Positions 1 to 10,480 of a stretch of DNA of 64,000 nt are shown piece after piece (position 1 is the stretch's first letter; the number at the start of each line of letters is the position of its first letter). Both the position numbers and the translations under genes were made by a program. The stretch is taken from NCBI RefSeq assembly GCF_039566955.1, contig NZ_CP154796.1, positions 2,418,001-2,482,000 on the forward strand, written 5' to 3'. The DNA is from Micromonospora sp. DSM 45708 (GTDB taxonomy: Bacteria; Actinomycetota; Actinomycetes; Mycobacteriales; Micromonosporaceae). Below the pieces are notes generated by a model. It did not search any database, was not told where the DNA came from, and was given only the letters and a program-made list of their open reading frames with translations.

Positions 1-209
1 TGCGTCTCGCGGAACAGCGCGTCGGGGGAGGGCCCCCACACGGCGGTCTGTTTCCCGCCGACCCGCAGGTCGACCTCGATCTCGACGATGCCGGGCTCGG
101 TGTCGAGGATGCTGAACCAGATCCGCTGCTTCTCGGCGTCGGTGTAGGCGTCGAAGACCTCCTCGGGGCGGGCGGGGAGCTGCCGGGTTATCCGCATGTC
201 GAACGTCAT
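1..209 (-). CDS. SRPBCC/AHSA1-like protein, partial (C-terminus outside window)
   Basis: Reads into the window edge, so only about 69 N-terminal residues are visible, beginning MTFDMRITRQLPARPEEVFDAY. The pattern (beta strand, then PARPEEVFDAYTD, then W-F and a GG-K turn) is typical of the START/SRPBCC hydrophobic-pocket fold of AHSA1-like proteins. Its ATG overlaps the stop of the upstream ArsR-type gene (ATGA, 206-209), so the two are translationally coupled. ArsR-SRPBCC pairs are very common in actinobacteria; the ligand or substrate is normally unknown and cannot be inferred here. Fold is clear, function is not. Confidence 0.85.
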   Translation of the reverse strand, partial: MTFDMRITRQLPARPEEVFDAYTDAEKQRIWFSILDTEPGIVEIEVDLRVGGKQTAVWGPSPDALFRET

Positions 210-574
210 GTGTCACGGTCCTTCGGGTCGTGTCGGGTCGGGTTGTCCGGGTCCGGCCGGAGCGTGAGGTAGGCGTCGAGGCCGTCCAGGCGACGTGCCC
301 AGAGCCGCTGGTAGAAGGCGATCCAGGCCATCGCGTCGTCCAGCGGGGCGTCGGCGAGCCGGCACTGCCGGGACCGACCGACCTTCCGCGTCACCACGAG
401 CCCGGCGTTCTCCAGCGCCTGGACGTGCTTCTTCATGCCGGTGAGGCTCATCCCGGTCGGCTCGGCGAGTTCGCTGATGGTGGCCGGGCCCGCGCCGAGG
501 CGGACCAGGATGTCGCGCCGCGTGGGGTCGGCCAGGCTGGCGAACACCCGGTCGAGAGTCTCTTGCTGAACCAC
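206..574 (-). CDS. ArsR/SmtB-family HTH transcriptional repressor
   Basis: Winged-helix regulator of about 122 residues. ETLDRVFASLADPTRRDIL is the classic ArsR N-terminus, followed by the recognition helix (LAEPTGMSLTGMKKHVQALENAGLV) and the wing (RKVGRSRQCRL). The C-terminal AWIAFYQRLWARRLDGLDAYL helix is typical of the subgroup paired with SRPBCC proteins. No metal-binding cysteine motif is seen, so it probably senses something other than a metal. The frame stays open to a TTG at 610, but the extra codons are made of two palindromes that look like its own operator. I therefore prefer the GTG at 574. It overlaps the downstream SRPBCC start by 4 nt. Likely autorepressor of this two-gene operon. 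Confidence 0.85.
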   Translation of the reverse strand: MVQQETLDRVFASLADPTRRDILVRLGAGPATISELAEPTGMSLTGMKKHVQALENAGLVVTRKVGRSRQCRLADAPLDDAMAWIAFYQRLWARRLDGLDAYLTLRPDPDNPTRHDPKDRDT

Positions 575-609
575 GTGGTTCAGCGTACGACACTGAACCG
601 CGTGGTTCA
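567..609. promoter_or_regulatory. Two tandem 16-bp palindromes, probable ArsR operator
   Basis: TGAACCACGTGGTTCA at 567-582 is a perfect palindrome. TGAACCGCGTGGTTCA at 594-609 differs from it by one base. They are spaced 27 bp start to start and cover the start of the ArsR gene. Their form and position fit autoregulatory operators of an ArsR dimer; binding is inferred. Confidence 0.6.
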
Positions 610-623
610 ACGTTGGCGGCCGG

Positions 624-1604
624 TCAGGCGTCGGCGAGTGTCTCCATGGCGAGACGCTCGCGCTCGGCGAGGTCGGTGAGGAGCGCCGAGGCGCGGGTGA
701 GGTGCGCGGCGTCGCCCGTCTCTCCGGCGGTGGCGAGGTGGTGGGCGACCTCGGTCCACCGCGGCGCGATGTCGGCGTAGCGCCGGTGGGCGCGGCGGAG
801 CACGTCGTCGTCGAGCGCGGCGGCGGCCTCGGCCAGGAAGTCGCGGTAGAGCGCGCGGAACAGCGCGCCGCCGGTGCCGCCGCGCTCCATCAACGTCGCG
901 GCCAGCGGTAGGTCGCGGGCCGGGTCGGTGGCGCGGTCCATCCACCGGGTGATCCGCCGGGCGGCGGTGGCGATGCCGCGGTGCCCGAGGTTGGCGATGG
1001 GTGGGTGCAGGAACGCGTCCGCGTTGGCGCGCACCGCCGCGCGCACCGCCGCCTCCAGCTCGGGTCGCCCGCCGGGGGCGGAGATCGTGTACGAGCGGTT
1101 GCGCGCGGTCATCGGTCCGCGCTCGTCCCGGGCCCGCGCCAGGCTCTCCAGCGTGGTCGTCACGGCGCCGCCCTGCTGCGCGGTGTCGACCAGGTGGGCA
1201 TGGGTGTCGTCGTAGCCGTACATCGCGACGGTGTGGCCGCCGAAGTGGACCTTCGTGGTGAAGTAGTCCAGATGGTAGGAGTCCAGTTGCAGGCCGACCG
1301 GGTGTCCGGCGTCGAGCGCGGCGGCCACGTCCTGCCAGGCCCGGCGGGGTGAGGTGGTCTCCCGGACCCGCAGGGTCAGGTCGAGGTGCCCGGCCACGGC
1401 CCGGGTGACGCACATCGGTCTGGTGCGACCGCCGAGGAACGGCACGTCCATGGCCCGGGCGTCCCAGTAGACGAAGCCCAGCCCCTCGCCGAGGCCGAAC
1501 AGCATCGGCTCGGACAGGTCGAGGCCGGCGTGGCGGGTCAGCACCCCGAGCGTGGTGGTCTCGCAGTGCACGCCGGCGGTGACCGCCGGATTCTCGATGA
1601 TCAT
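624..1604 (-). CDS. BtrH N-terminal-domain / DUF4872 protein
   Basis: A 326-residue protein resembling the BtrH_N plus DUF4872 family. The N-terminal half (about 1-140) has the cysteine-peptidase-like layout of BtrH: a conserved HCETTTLGVLTRHAG segment with a Cys near residue 13, and a later GHTVAMYGYDD segment with His and Asp. The C-terminal half is alpha-helical, with NLGHRGIATAARRI and LMERGGTGGALFRALYRDFL, characteristic of DUF4872. BtrH itself transfers a gamma-glutamyl-aminobutyryl side chain from an acyl carrier protein to an aminoglycoside. There is no carrier protein or biosynthetic cluster here, so the substrate is unknown. The ATG at 1604 has an AGGA-type RBS. A xylanase-type palindrome lies 33 bp upstream, between this gene and the divergent GH11 gene. 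Family assignment is good; function is open. Confidence 0.8.
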   Translation of the reverse strand: MIIENPAVTAGVHCETTTLGVLTRHAGLDLSEPMLFGLGEGLGFVYWDARAMDVPFLGGRTRPMCVTRAVAGHLDLTLRVRETTSPRRAWQDVAAALDAGHPVGLQLDSYHLDYFTTKVHFGGHTVAMYGYDDTHAHLVDTAQQGGAVTTTLESLARARDERGPMTARNRSYTISAPGGRPELEAAVRAAVRANADAFLHPPIANLGHRGIATAARRITRWMDRATDPARDLPLAATLMERGGTGGALFRALYRDFLAEAAAALDDDVLRRAHRRYADIAPRWTEVAHHLATAGETGDAAHLTRASALLTDLAERERLAMETLADA

Positions 1605-1636
1605 TCGATGTCCTGATCTTCTGGTCCGGAAAAGCT

Positions 1637-1649
1637 CCGAAAGTTTCGG
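1637..1649. promoter_or_regulatory. CCGAAAGTTTCGG palindrome, xylanase-type operator
   Basis: A perfect 13-bp inverted repeat with core CGAAAGTTTCG. Sequences of the form CGAAA-N-TTTCG recur upstream of Streptomyces xylanase genes. It lies in the 327-bp divergent region between the BtrH-like gene and the GH11 xylanase, so it could act on either. Confidence 0.5.
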
Positions 1650-1708
1650 TGATCGATGCCCGGTGACGGTCGGTGGATCGTGGGCCCCGGCTCGTGACGC
1701 CGCGTGTC

Positions 1709-1718
1709 GAAGCGCTTC
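1709..1718. promoter_or_regulatory. GAAGCGCTTC palindrome
   Basis: A 10-bp perfect palindrome with a central GCGC, flanked by GTGT-C and A-CAC, about 210 bp upstream of the GH11 start. It looks like a LacI-type half-site pair, but the short length makes this tentative. Confidence 0.3.
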
Positions 1719-1799
1719 ACACTGGCTTTCACCAGCGCATACGCGGTGTCGACGACCCCCTCGCGCCACCGCCGGTTTCCATGATGTTTCCGGAAGTTG

Positions 1800-1828
1800 T
1801 TGACACCGTGAACGACGCCTCCAATACT
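1800..1828 (+). promoter_or_regulatory. Probable promoter of the GH11 xylanase gene
   Basis: TTGACA at 1800-1805 and AATACT at 1823-1828 are separated by 17 bp, a good vegetative (HrdB-type) spacing. Transcription from here would give a leader of about 95 nt before the ATG at 1932. Confidence 0.5.
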
Positions 1829-1931
1829 GTGGCCATCGACTTGCCTCGATGGCGATCGATATTCGTCGGCCGGTGGTGGTGCTGCCACCCGCCGGTCGCG
1901 CGCCCCGCCACCACAGGGAGGGAACACGCCC

Positions 1932-2930
1932 ATGAACGACGCCCCCGTCCGCTCGGGCAGCCGCAGGCGCGGACGCCTCAGGACGCTCCTCGGCGGCGCC
2001 TGCGCCGTGGCGCTCGCCGCCGCCGGGACGACGGCGGTCCTGTCGAGCCCCGCCTACGCCGACCAGACCGTCACGTCGAACTCGACCGGCACCCACAACG
2101 GCTACTTCTATTCCTTCTGGAAGGACAGTGGCAACGTCTCCATGACCATGGGGGACGGCGGTCAGTACAGCACCCAGTGGAGCGGCATCAACAACTTCGT
2201 CGCCGGCAAGGGCTGGAACCCCGGCGGGCGCCGGACGGTCAGCTACTCCGGCAGCTTCAACCCGTCCGGCAACGCCTACCTCACCCTGTACGGGTGGACC
2301 CGCAACCCCCTGGTCGAGTACTACATCGTCGACAGCTGGGGCAGTTGGCGTCCGCCGGGCAGCGGCTACATGGGCACGGTGACCAGCGACGGCGGCACCT
2401 ACGACATCTACCGCACCCAGCGCGTCAACGCGCCCTCGATCGAGGGCACCCGGACGTTCTACCAGTACTGGAGCGTGCGGCAGTCGAAGCGGGTCGGTGG
2501 CACGATCACCGCCGGCAACCACTTCGACGCGTGGGCCCGCGCCGGCATGAACCTGGGTAGCCACGACTACCAGATCCTGGCCACCGAGGGCTACCAGAGC
2601 AGCGGCAACTCCAACATCACGATCGGCGGCTCCGGCACCACTCCGACCACCCCGCCGCCGAACAACGGCGGTTGCACGGTCAGCGTCAGCCGGGCCGAGG
2701 ACTGGAGCGACCGGTTCAACGTGACGTTCTCGGTCAGCGGCAGCAGCAACTGGACGGTCAACATCCAGACCCAGGGTGGTCAGACGCTCCAGAACAGCTG
2801 GAACGCCTCGGTGAGCGGCACCAGCGGTACGCTCACGGCGCGCCCCAACGGCAGTGGCAACAGCTTCGGCATCACGCTCTACAAGAACGGCAACAACAAC
2901 ACGCCGACGGCGAGTTGCTCGGCCGGCTGA
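1932..2930 (+). CDS. Secreted GH11 endo-1,4-beta-xylanase with C-terminal carbohydrate-binding module
   Basis: A 332-residue extracellular enzyme that cleaves internal beta-1,4 bonds of xylan. Residues 1-43 form a long signal peptide (twin Arg-rich n-region, Ala-rich core, SPAYA cleavage site). The GH11 jelly-roll domain spans about 44-233. The nucleophile is Glu129 in PLVEYYIVD and the acid/base is Glu219 in ATEGYQSSG, both in their classic context. A short [12 protein letters not shown] linker leads to a C-terminal beta-sandwich (about 248-332) bounded by Cys248 and a final Cys, resembling a cellulose/xylan-binding module. ATG 1932 follows GGAGGGAA. It has its own promoter and a strong terminator, so it is monocistronic. 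Regulation through the upstream CGAAAGTTTCG site is plausible. Confidence 0.95.
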   Translation: MNDAPVRSGSRRRGRLRTLLGGACAVALAAAGTTAVLSSPAYADQTVTSNSTGTHNGYFYSFWKDSGNVSMTMGDGGQYSTQWSGINNFVAGKGWNPGGRRTVSYSGSFNPSGNAYLTLYGWTRNPLVEYYIVDSWGSWRPPGSGYMGTVTSDGGTYDIYRTQRVNAPSIEGTRTFYQYWSVRQSKRVGGTITAGNHFDAWARAGMNLGSHDYQILATEGYQSSGNSNITIGGSGTTPTTPPPNNGGCTVSVSRAEDWSDRFNVTFSVSGSSNWTVNIQTQGGQTLQNSWNASVSGTSGTLTARPNGSGNSFGITLYKNGNNNTPTASCSAG

Positions 2931-2942
2931 GCCGGTCCGTCC

Positions 2943-2974
2943 GGTGGGGGTGCCGCGTTGGCGGCGCCCCCACC
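2943..2974 (+). terminator. Rho-independent-type hairpin after the xylanase gene
   Basis: GGTGGGGGTGCCGC pairs with GCGGCGCCCCCACC around a GTTG loop (one internal mismatch pair), 12 bp after the stop. It lacks a long T run, as is usual in actinobacteria. Confidence 0.75.
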
Positions 2975-3009
2975 TTCGCGTGTGCCGGCCGACACACCGG
3001 GGCGGAAAC

Positions 3010-3046
3010 TTGATTGATTCCAAAACACTGGACTAGTGTTCCTCGG
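3010..3046 (+). promoter_or_regulatory. Putative leaderless promoter and operator of the fur-katG unit
   Basis: TTGATTGATTCC and the inverted repeat AACACT-N5-AGTGTT (3024-3040) precede the GTG. TAGTGT at 3035-3040 fits a -10 box placed 6 nt before the GTG at 3047, so the transcript probably starts at the start codon. Leaderless furA-katG transcripts with operator overlapping the promoter are known from mycobacteria and streptomycetes. Fur autoregulation is inferred from that. Confidence 0.5.
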
Positions 3047-5795
<2,749 letters not shown>

Positions 5796-5810
5796 TCCAC
5801 CGCGCACCGA

Positions 5811-5849
5811 CGAGCCCCGGCCGATCCGTCACGGATCGACCGGGGCTCG
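5811..5849 (+). terminator. Long hairpin terminator after katG
   Basis: CGAGCCCCGG and CGATCCGT pair with ACGGATCG and CCGGGGCTCG around a single C, with a small bulge. It starts 16 bp after the katG stop and isolates katG from the NACHT gene. Confidence 0.85.
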
Positions 5850-5898
5850 TCGGGTGTAAGGAACTGTCCACACAGGGCACGAGGTGGTTGCCCGATGG

Positions 5899-5904
5899 CA
5901 TAAT
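5899..5904 (+). promoter_or_regulatory. -10 box of a leaderless promoter for the NACHT gene
   Basis: CATAAT lies 7 nt before the GTG at 5912, fitting a transcript that begins at or near the start codon. No good ribosome-binding site or -35 hexamer is visible. Confidence 0.45.
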
Positions 5905-5911
5905 CGCTCGG

Positions 5912-8713
5912 GTGTCGGTCGAGAGCGTCTTTGCCAATGCCAGTATGCAAGCGGCGAAATATCTCGGTGCCACCGTCCTGAAGCCGCTGCGTCTCAAACG
6001 AGCCGCCGAGAAATTCGAGCACCCGGTCGCCCAGAAGACGATAGCGGAGTTTCTGGAACGCCTGACTCCCGCGACGGCGAATCAGCTATATGAGTTCATC
6101 GGGTCCACGCACTTCGAATTCCTGGCGCACCAGGTCCTCTCGTGGCAGGCGACGGGCTGGGATGATGGCCGGCGCGTCGAACTGCTGCATGACATCCGCA
6201 GCCGCCTGGGCGTCATCGACATGGATCGCGCAGACGTGTGGGTCGGTGCCGAGATCTTCCTTCAAGCGCTGAACGTGGTCGTTGCGGAGGCGGCCGGCCG
6301 AATAGGCGCGGGCGACCAGCCGAAGGCGGCCGGCCCGGTCGTCCACCTGGCCTGCCAGTACCTGCGGGACAACGACTTCGCGGCGTACCTGCGCCAACTC
6401 TCGACGGTCTACCAATACAGCCAGCGGCTTCGGGCTCAGGTCGCCGCGCTGCGTTCCAAACTACGTCTGGTCCATCTCGCGAGTGGACCGGAGGCTGACT
6501 ACACCGGCCTCCACGTCGAACCCACCTTCGGCTCGGTCGGCGATTCCCGCCGGGCGGTCGACGGCCATGAGCTGCTGTCGACCTTCAGCCGACTGGTCGT
6601 GTTGGGTGATCCCGGTGCCGGTAAGTCGACCTTCGCCGCGAAACTGGCCTTCGACCTCGCCACCGATCGCGTCCCCGGCTTCGCCGGCACGGTCCCGTTC
6701 CTGCTGGTCGTGCGCGATCACGCGCACATGCTCGACGGCGGGCGCATGCTCACCGACTTCCTGGATTCGACGTCCCGCAGCCCATACAGCATGACACCAC
6801 CCGAGCACGGCTTGGAGTTTCTACTCAGCTCCGGTGACGCGTTCGTCATCGTCGACGGGGTGGACGAACTCCGCACGGCCGAGGCCCGGCGTCGCTTCGG
6901 TGAACTGGTCGAGGGATTCGCCCACCGCTATCCGGCGACCCGGATGGTCGTCACGTCGCGTATCATCGGCTACGGTGACGCGCCACTGAATCCGCTTCTT
7001 TTTCACCGGGCCCGCGTGCAGCCGTTCACCGTGGCACAGTGCGGGGAGTACGCCTCGCGATGGTTCGCGCTCGACGGCGAGTCGACGCCGGTCCAGCAGA
7101 AGCGTATGGCGCGTGGCTTCATCGCCGAGACGGACTCGGTGGACGACCTACGCCGCAATCCGCTCCTGCTGTCGCTGCTCTGCTCGCTCTACGCCTCGAA
7201 GCACTACATCCCACGGCACCGTACGGAAATCTACGAACAGTGCGCCGAGTTGCTGTTCGAGCGCTGGGACAAGCGCCGCGAGATCTCGGTGCCCCTGAAA
7301 TACGTGGTGGACGTCCGGCCGGCGATCGCCGAACTCGCCTGGAAACTATTCCGTGATCCGTTGCGACGCCAAGCCCTGCGGAAGCGAGAGATCCTCCACT
7401 TCCTGACGCGGTACCTGCGCGAAGAGCGTTACGCGACCGATCACGAAGCGGCCGCCGCCGCCGAGGACTTCCTTGCGTTCTGCGCCGGCCGGGCGTGGGT
7501 ACTCACCGAGATCGGGACGGCTCATCACGAGCAGTTGTACGGATTTACGCACAGCACATTCCTAGAATATTTCGCCGCCCTTCGACTCGTCCGTCAGACG
7601 GAGACGGTCGAGGCTACCTGGCAGGAGCTGCGCCCGCGCATCGGTGACGCGTCGTGGTCGGTGGTCAGCGAACTGGCGGTGCAGATACTGGATCGCAACA
7701 ACAACGGCGGCGCCAACCGGTTCGTGAGTCACCTGGTGAGCGACAAGGCCGAGGAGACGGAAAGCACCCGGCTGAGCTTCGCGGCCCGGCTTACCAGTCA
7801 TCTGACCCTGAACAACCTATCGCTCCAGGGCCTGTGCACGCGTGCGGTCGACCGCTCGTGCGCGGTACCGGCGGGGGTCCGACGCGGCTTTCTGGATCCG
7901 GTGCCCCGCGCCGCCGTCCGCGCCGTCGACGGACCATTGTCGGATCTTCTGACGGTTTCGCTGCCCGAGAACGCCAGTCGCGTCGCGACATACGTCATCG
8001 ATGCCCTGCTCGAACGTTCGGCGGCCACCAACGTCGACTGGTCCGAGAACACTCCCGATTTCCTTCTCGCATTCCTCAGAACCTTCTCCCGCCAGGGCAA
8101 CGAAACCGCTGAGCACATCACGTCGCGTATGGGGGACGTGCTGCTACCACCCGGGGCACGTCGCTGGGAGGCGTTGTTCGACCCCGGACCGGAGGAACTG
8201 CGGGAGCACGGCCTCCAGATCCTCTACGAGGAAACCCTCGTCGGTCAGGTCGGACTGGCGTCGAATGCGCAAGTTCTATTGGCACTGGCGCTCACCGTCG
8301 ACCAGGGCGACGCGTTCCGGGACTACCTCGGGTGGAGGCTGCCCGAGCTCTACGAGCTCATGCTCTCCCAGCCGTGGCCCTGGCTGACGTCCTCGGCGTC
8401 ACACATGCTGGGTTACTCGGCGGTACGCGACGAGATCGCGCTACTCGCCCCACGCGTGTCGACCACGCGGTTCATGCGCATGCCGCGACGCGAACGGTCT
8501 GCGGTCGTTCTCCTGCTGTTGCCCTACACGCAGCTGTTCCGGGCCAGCGTGATCGATTCGTCGAGCAGCATCGTCAACCTGCTGAGCTTCGCCCGTCATC
8601 ATCCCGGCCGAATCGATCTCGCGATCCGGATGATCGACCAGTGGGACCTGGAACCCCACGCCTACGACCTCCTGAGTCGTTATCTTGGCGGGGAGGCGTC
8701 CCCGATCGGTTGA
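5912..8713 (+). CDS. NACHT-domain STAND NTPase, candidate anti-phage defence protein
   Basis: A 933-residue protein starting at GTG 5912. Residues about 1-215 are an alpha-helical N-terminal domain of no family I recognise. A NACHT NTPase follows: Walker A GDPGAGKST (232-240), Walker B FVIVDGVDEL (311-320), a TSR sensor near 348-350, and the NPLLLSLLCSLYA helix near 416-428 typical of NACHT winged-helix regions. An FTHSTFLEYFAALRL segment near 545-560 is another NACHT hallmark. The remaining 370 residues are helical, without a clear enzymatic effector or obvious LRR/TPR repeat. The gene stands alone between the katG terminator and an operon on the opposite strand. Its codon use is visibly less GC-rich than its neighbours (codons such as ATA, AAA, TTT and CTA occur), suggesting transfer. 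Bacterial NACHT proteins of this shape include phage-sensing bNACHT defence proteins; a defence role is inference. Confidence 0.85.
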   Translation: MSVESVFANASMQAAKYLGATVLKPLRLKRAAEKFEHPVAQKTIAEFLERLTPATANQLYEFIGSTHFEFLAHQVLSWQATGWDDGRRVELLHDIRSRLGVIDMDRADVWVGAEIFLQALNVVVAEAAGRIGAGDQPKAAGPVVHLACQYLRDNDFAAYLRQLSTVYQYSQRLRAQVAALRSKLRLVHLASGPEADYTGLHVEPTFGSVGDSRRAVDGHELLSTFSRLVVLGDPGAGKSTFAAKLAFDLATDRVPGFAGTVPFLLVVRDHAHMLDGGRMLTDFLDSTSRSPYSMTPPEHGLEFLLSSGDAFVIVDGVDELRTAEARRRFGELVEGFAHRYPATRMVVTSRIIGYGDAPLNPLLFHRARVQPFTVAQCGEYASRWFALDGESTPVQQKRMARGFIAETDSVDDLRRNPLLLSLLCSLYASKHYIPRHRTEIYEQCAELLFERWDKRREISVPLKYVVDVRPAIAELAWKLFRDPLRRQALRKREILHFLTRYLREERYATDHEAAAAAEDFLAFCAGRAWVLTEIGTAHHEQLYGFTHSTFLEYFAALRLVRQTETVEATWQELRPRIGDASWSVVSELAVQILDRNNNGGANRFVSHLVSDKAEETESTRLSFAARLTSHLTLNNLSLQGLCTRAVDRSCAVPAGVRRGFLDPVPRAAVRAVDGPLSDLLTVSLPENASRVATYVIDALLERSAATNVDWSENTPDFLLAFLRTFSRQGNETAEHITSRMGDVLLPPGARRWEALFDPGPEELREHGLQILYEETLVGQVGLASNAQVLLALALTVDQGDAFRDYLGWRLPELYELMLSQPWPWLTSSASHMLGYSAVRDEIALLAPRVSTTRFMRMPRRERSAVVLLLLPYTQLFRASVIDSSSSIVNLLSFARHHPGRIDLAIRMIDQWDLEPHAYDLLSRYLGGEASPIG

Positions 8714-8801
8714 GCGTGACGGCCGGTTCCCGCCTCGCCGCCGTGCTTTCCCGACCCCAGAACGGCGTGCCGCGGCGACAACCCGGGCGGTCGGCCGACG
8801 G

Positions 8802-9358
8802 TCAGGCGAGGTCGGCGTCATGCACCAGCAGGGCGAGCTGCACCCGGTTGTTCAGGTCGAGCTTGGCCAGCAGCCGCGACACGTGTCCCTTCACGGTCGG
8901 CACGCTCATGCCCAGCCCGGCGGCGATCTCCGCGTTCGACCGACCCTCGCCGATGAGCACCACCACGTCCCGTTCCCGGTCGGTGAGGGCGGCCAGCCGG
9001 TCCCGCGCACGGGTCCGACGGATCCCCGCGGCCGGGTCCGCGATGTGGTCGACAAGTCGACGGACCGCGGCGGGGGAGAGGATCGCCGCACCCTGGGCGA
9101 CGGTGCGGACCGCGGCGAGGATCTCCCGGGGCGGGGTGTCCTTGAGCAGGAACCCGCACGCGCCACCGCGCAGCGCGTCGAGCACGTACTCGTCGGCGTT
9201 GAACGTGGTCAGGACGACGATCTCCGGTGCGCCCGGGCGGGACCGGATGCGGCGGGTGGCGGTGAGCCCGTCGACGCGGGGCATCCGGACGTCCATGAGG
9301 ATCACGTCCGGCCAGTGGGCGTGCGCCATCGACACGGCTTGCGCGCCGTCGGCCGCTA
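8802..9358 (-). pseudogene. Truncated NarL/LuxR-type response regulator (5' end deleted)
   Basis: From about 9355 downwards the frame encodes ADGAQAVSMAHAHWPDVILMDVRMP, a receiver domain containing the phospho-acceptor Asp. It continues through LTTFNADEYV and GFLLKD to a LuxR-type HTH (LTDRERDVVVLIGEGRSNAEIA) and a normal C-terminus. The first roughly 30 receiver residues, including the acidic DD pocket, are missing. Upstream codons in this frame are low-complexity (RHHRGDRRRGHHHH) because the DNA belongs to the end of the lipoprotein gene. The stop of that gene (9356-9358) sits at the junction. No partner histidine kinase is present. This looks like a deletion that removed the 5' end of the regulator. 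An internal ATG could still give a DNA-binding fragment. Confidence 0.75.
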
Positions 9359-10183
9359 CCGGTGGTGGACAGTGGTGATGGTGACCACGTCGTCGGTCGC
9401 CTCGATGGTGCCGGTCCACTCGCCGTCGTCCTTGTCGAACGTGATGGTGGTGGTCCCGTCGACGGTGCGGTCGCCGGTGACGTCGAAGAAACCCCGGGGC
9501 AGGTGGTCGCGGTAGAACGCGAGCACCCGCTCCGGGGCGGGCTCGACCAGGGTGAGCCGCGCCCCGGCGGTGGTGTCGGAGAGGTCGCGCAGCCGGCTGC
9601 CCGGCGGAAAGCGGAAGTTGAACGGCAGGTTCGTCACGCCCAGGTCCCGGCCGGTCAGCGCAACCTCGGTGTCGTCCGGCCGGGGCGGCGCGGTCGTCCC
9701 GGCCGGTTGCGCGCGGGCGAAGGTGACGGTGGTGTCCCGGGAGCTGGTGATGACCGCGACGGTCCAGCCGCGTCCGGCGAGGTGCAGCGTCCCGGCGGTG
9801 TCGGTGCCCACCGGGTACCCGGCCGCCGGGCCGGCCTGACGGTAGTGGATGAGCACCTGCTCCGGCGGGGGAGCGGTCAGGATCACCGTCGCCGAGGCCG
9901 GGTCGCCGAACACGGTGTCGACCTTGCTGCCGTCGGGAAAGCCGAGTCCGGGTGCCACCGCGGGGACGATCCGTCCGTCCACTGTCGTGCCGCCGTCCCG
10001 GCTCGGGCCGGTCGACGGGCTCGCCGGAGCGGAGGTGCCGGGCGAGCCGGTGCTCGTCGGGCCGCTCACCGCCTCGTCCGCGCCGCCGCAGCCGGTGGCC
10101 GCGGCCAGTAGCGCGAGCCCCGCCAGCGCGGGCAGCAGCCGCCGGGCCGGTCCGCGGGCGGGCGTGGTCTGGGCGTGTGCCAT
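9356..10183 (-). CDS. Lipoprotein with a duplicated domain, function unknown
   Basis: A 275-residue putative lipoprotein. The signal peptide ends in a lipobox (LLAAATGC, Cys near residue 32). A Ser/Thr/Pro-rich spacer (about 38-65) follows, then two related domains of about 80-90 residues. Each runs: FP-GS segment, short strands, an L-T-x-PAPE-x-VL-x-x-YR helix (PPEQVLIHYRQ in the first, PAPERVLAFYRDHL in the second), and a final threonine-rich strand pair. The repeat indicates an internal duplication. I recognise no named family. The start ATG 10183 is followed by a typical n-region. The gene ends exactly where the truncated response regulator begins, so its own C-terminus may also have been affected by that deletion. 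Confidence 0.65.
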   Translation of the reverse strand: MAHAQTTPARGPARRLLPALAGLALLAAATGCGGADEAVSGPTSTGSPGTSAPASPSTGPSRDGGTTVDGRIVPAVAPGLGFPDGSKVDTVFGDPASATVILTAPPPEQVLIHYRQAGPAAGYPVGTDTAGTLHLAGRGWTVAVITSSRDTTVTFARAQPAGTTAPPRPDDTEVALTGRDLGVTNLPFNFRFPPGSRLRDLSDTTAGARLTLVEPAPERVLAFYRDHLPRGFFDVTGDRTVDGTTTITFDKDDGEWTGTIEATDDVVTITTVHHR

Positions 10184-10375
10184 GACGGGTCCCTTCGGGG
10201 TGCGGGAGGCGGTGTGGCTGCCCCCGATCATGCCGGCTCCGATCAACCGTCGTGCCGGGGTCTCACACCGTTGGAATTCTTGCCATCCGGTCACGGGCGC
10301 GTCCGGGGAGCGTTTGACCTGCTCCTGGGCGGTTCGGGGCGGTCGATGTTGCGGACCGGTTTCGAAAAGTTTGCC

Positions 10376-10398
10376 GCAAGGCCTTGCAAAGACTTTCA
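10376..10398. promoter_or_regulatory. MalR-like operator region upstream of the amylase gene
   Basis: Contains the 12-bp perfect palindrome GCAAGGCCTTGC (10376-10387) and the overlapping CTTGCA-AAGA-CTTTCA arrangement (10383-10398). CTTGCA/CTTTCA elements are typical of LacI-type MalR sites before Streptomyces amylase and maltose genes. It lies about 85-105 bp before the start, a position suitable for repression. The rest of the 297-bp region shows nothing else I can name. Confidence 0.45.
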
Positions 10399-10480
10399 TG
10401 AATCCCGCATGGTGTTCGCTACCTGGATGGCCGTCCACCCCACGCGCACCCTTTCGAGCACCGGAAGAGGTACCCCTGCC

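Noticed and set aside
624..3023. A 799-codon open frame on the minus strand covering the xylanase region
   Set aside because: Only its last third (from ATG 1604) encodes a recognisable protein. The rest is Arg/Val/Gly-rich shadow of the GH11 gene.
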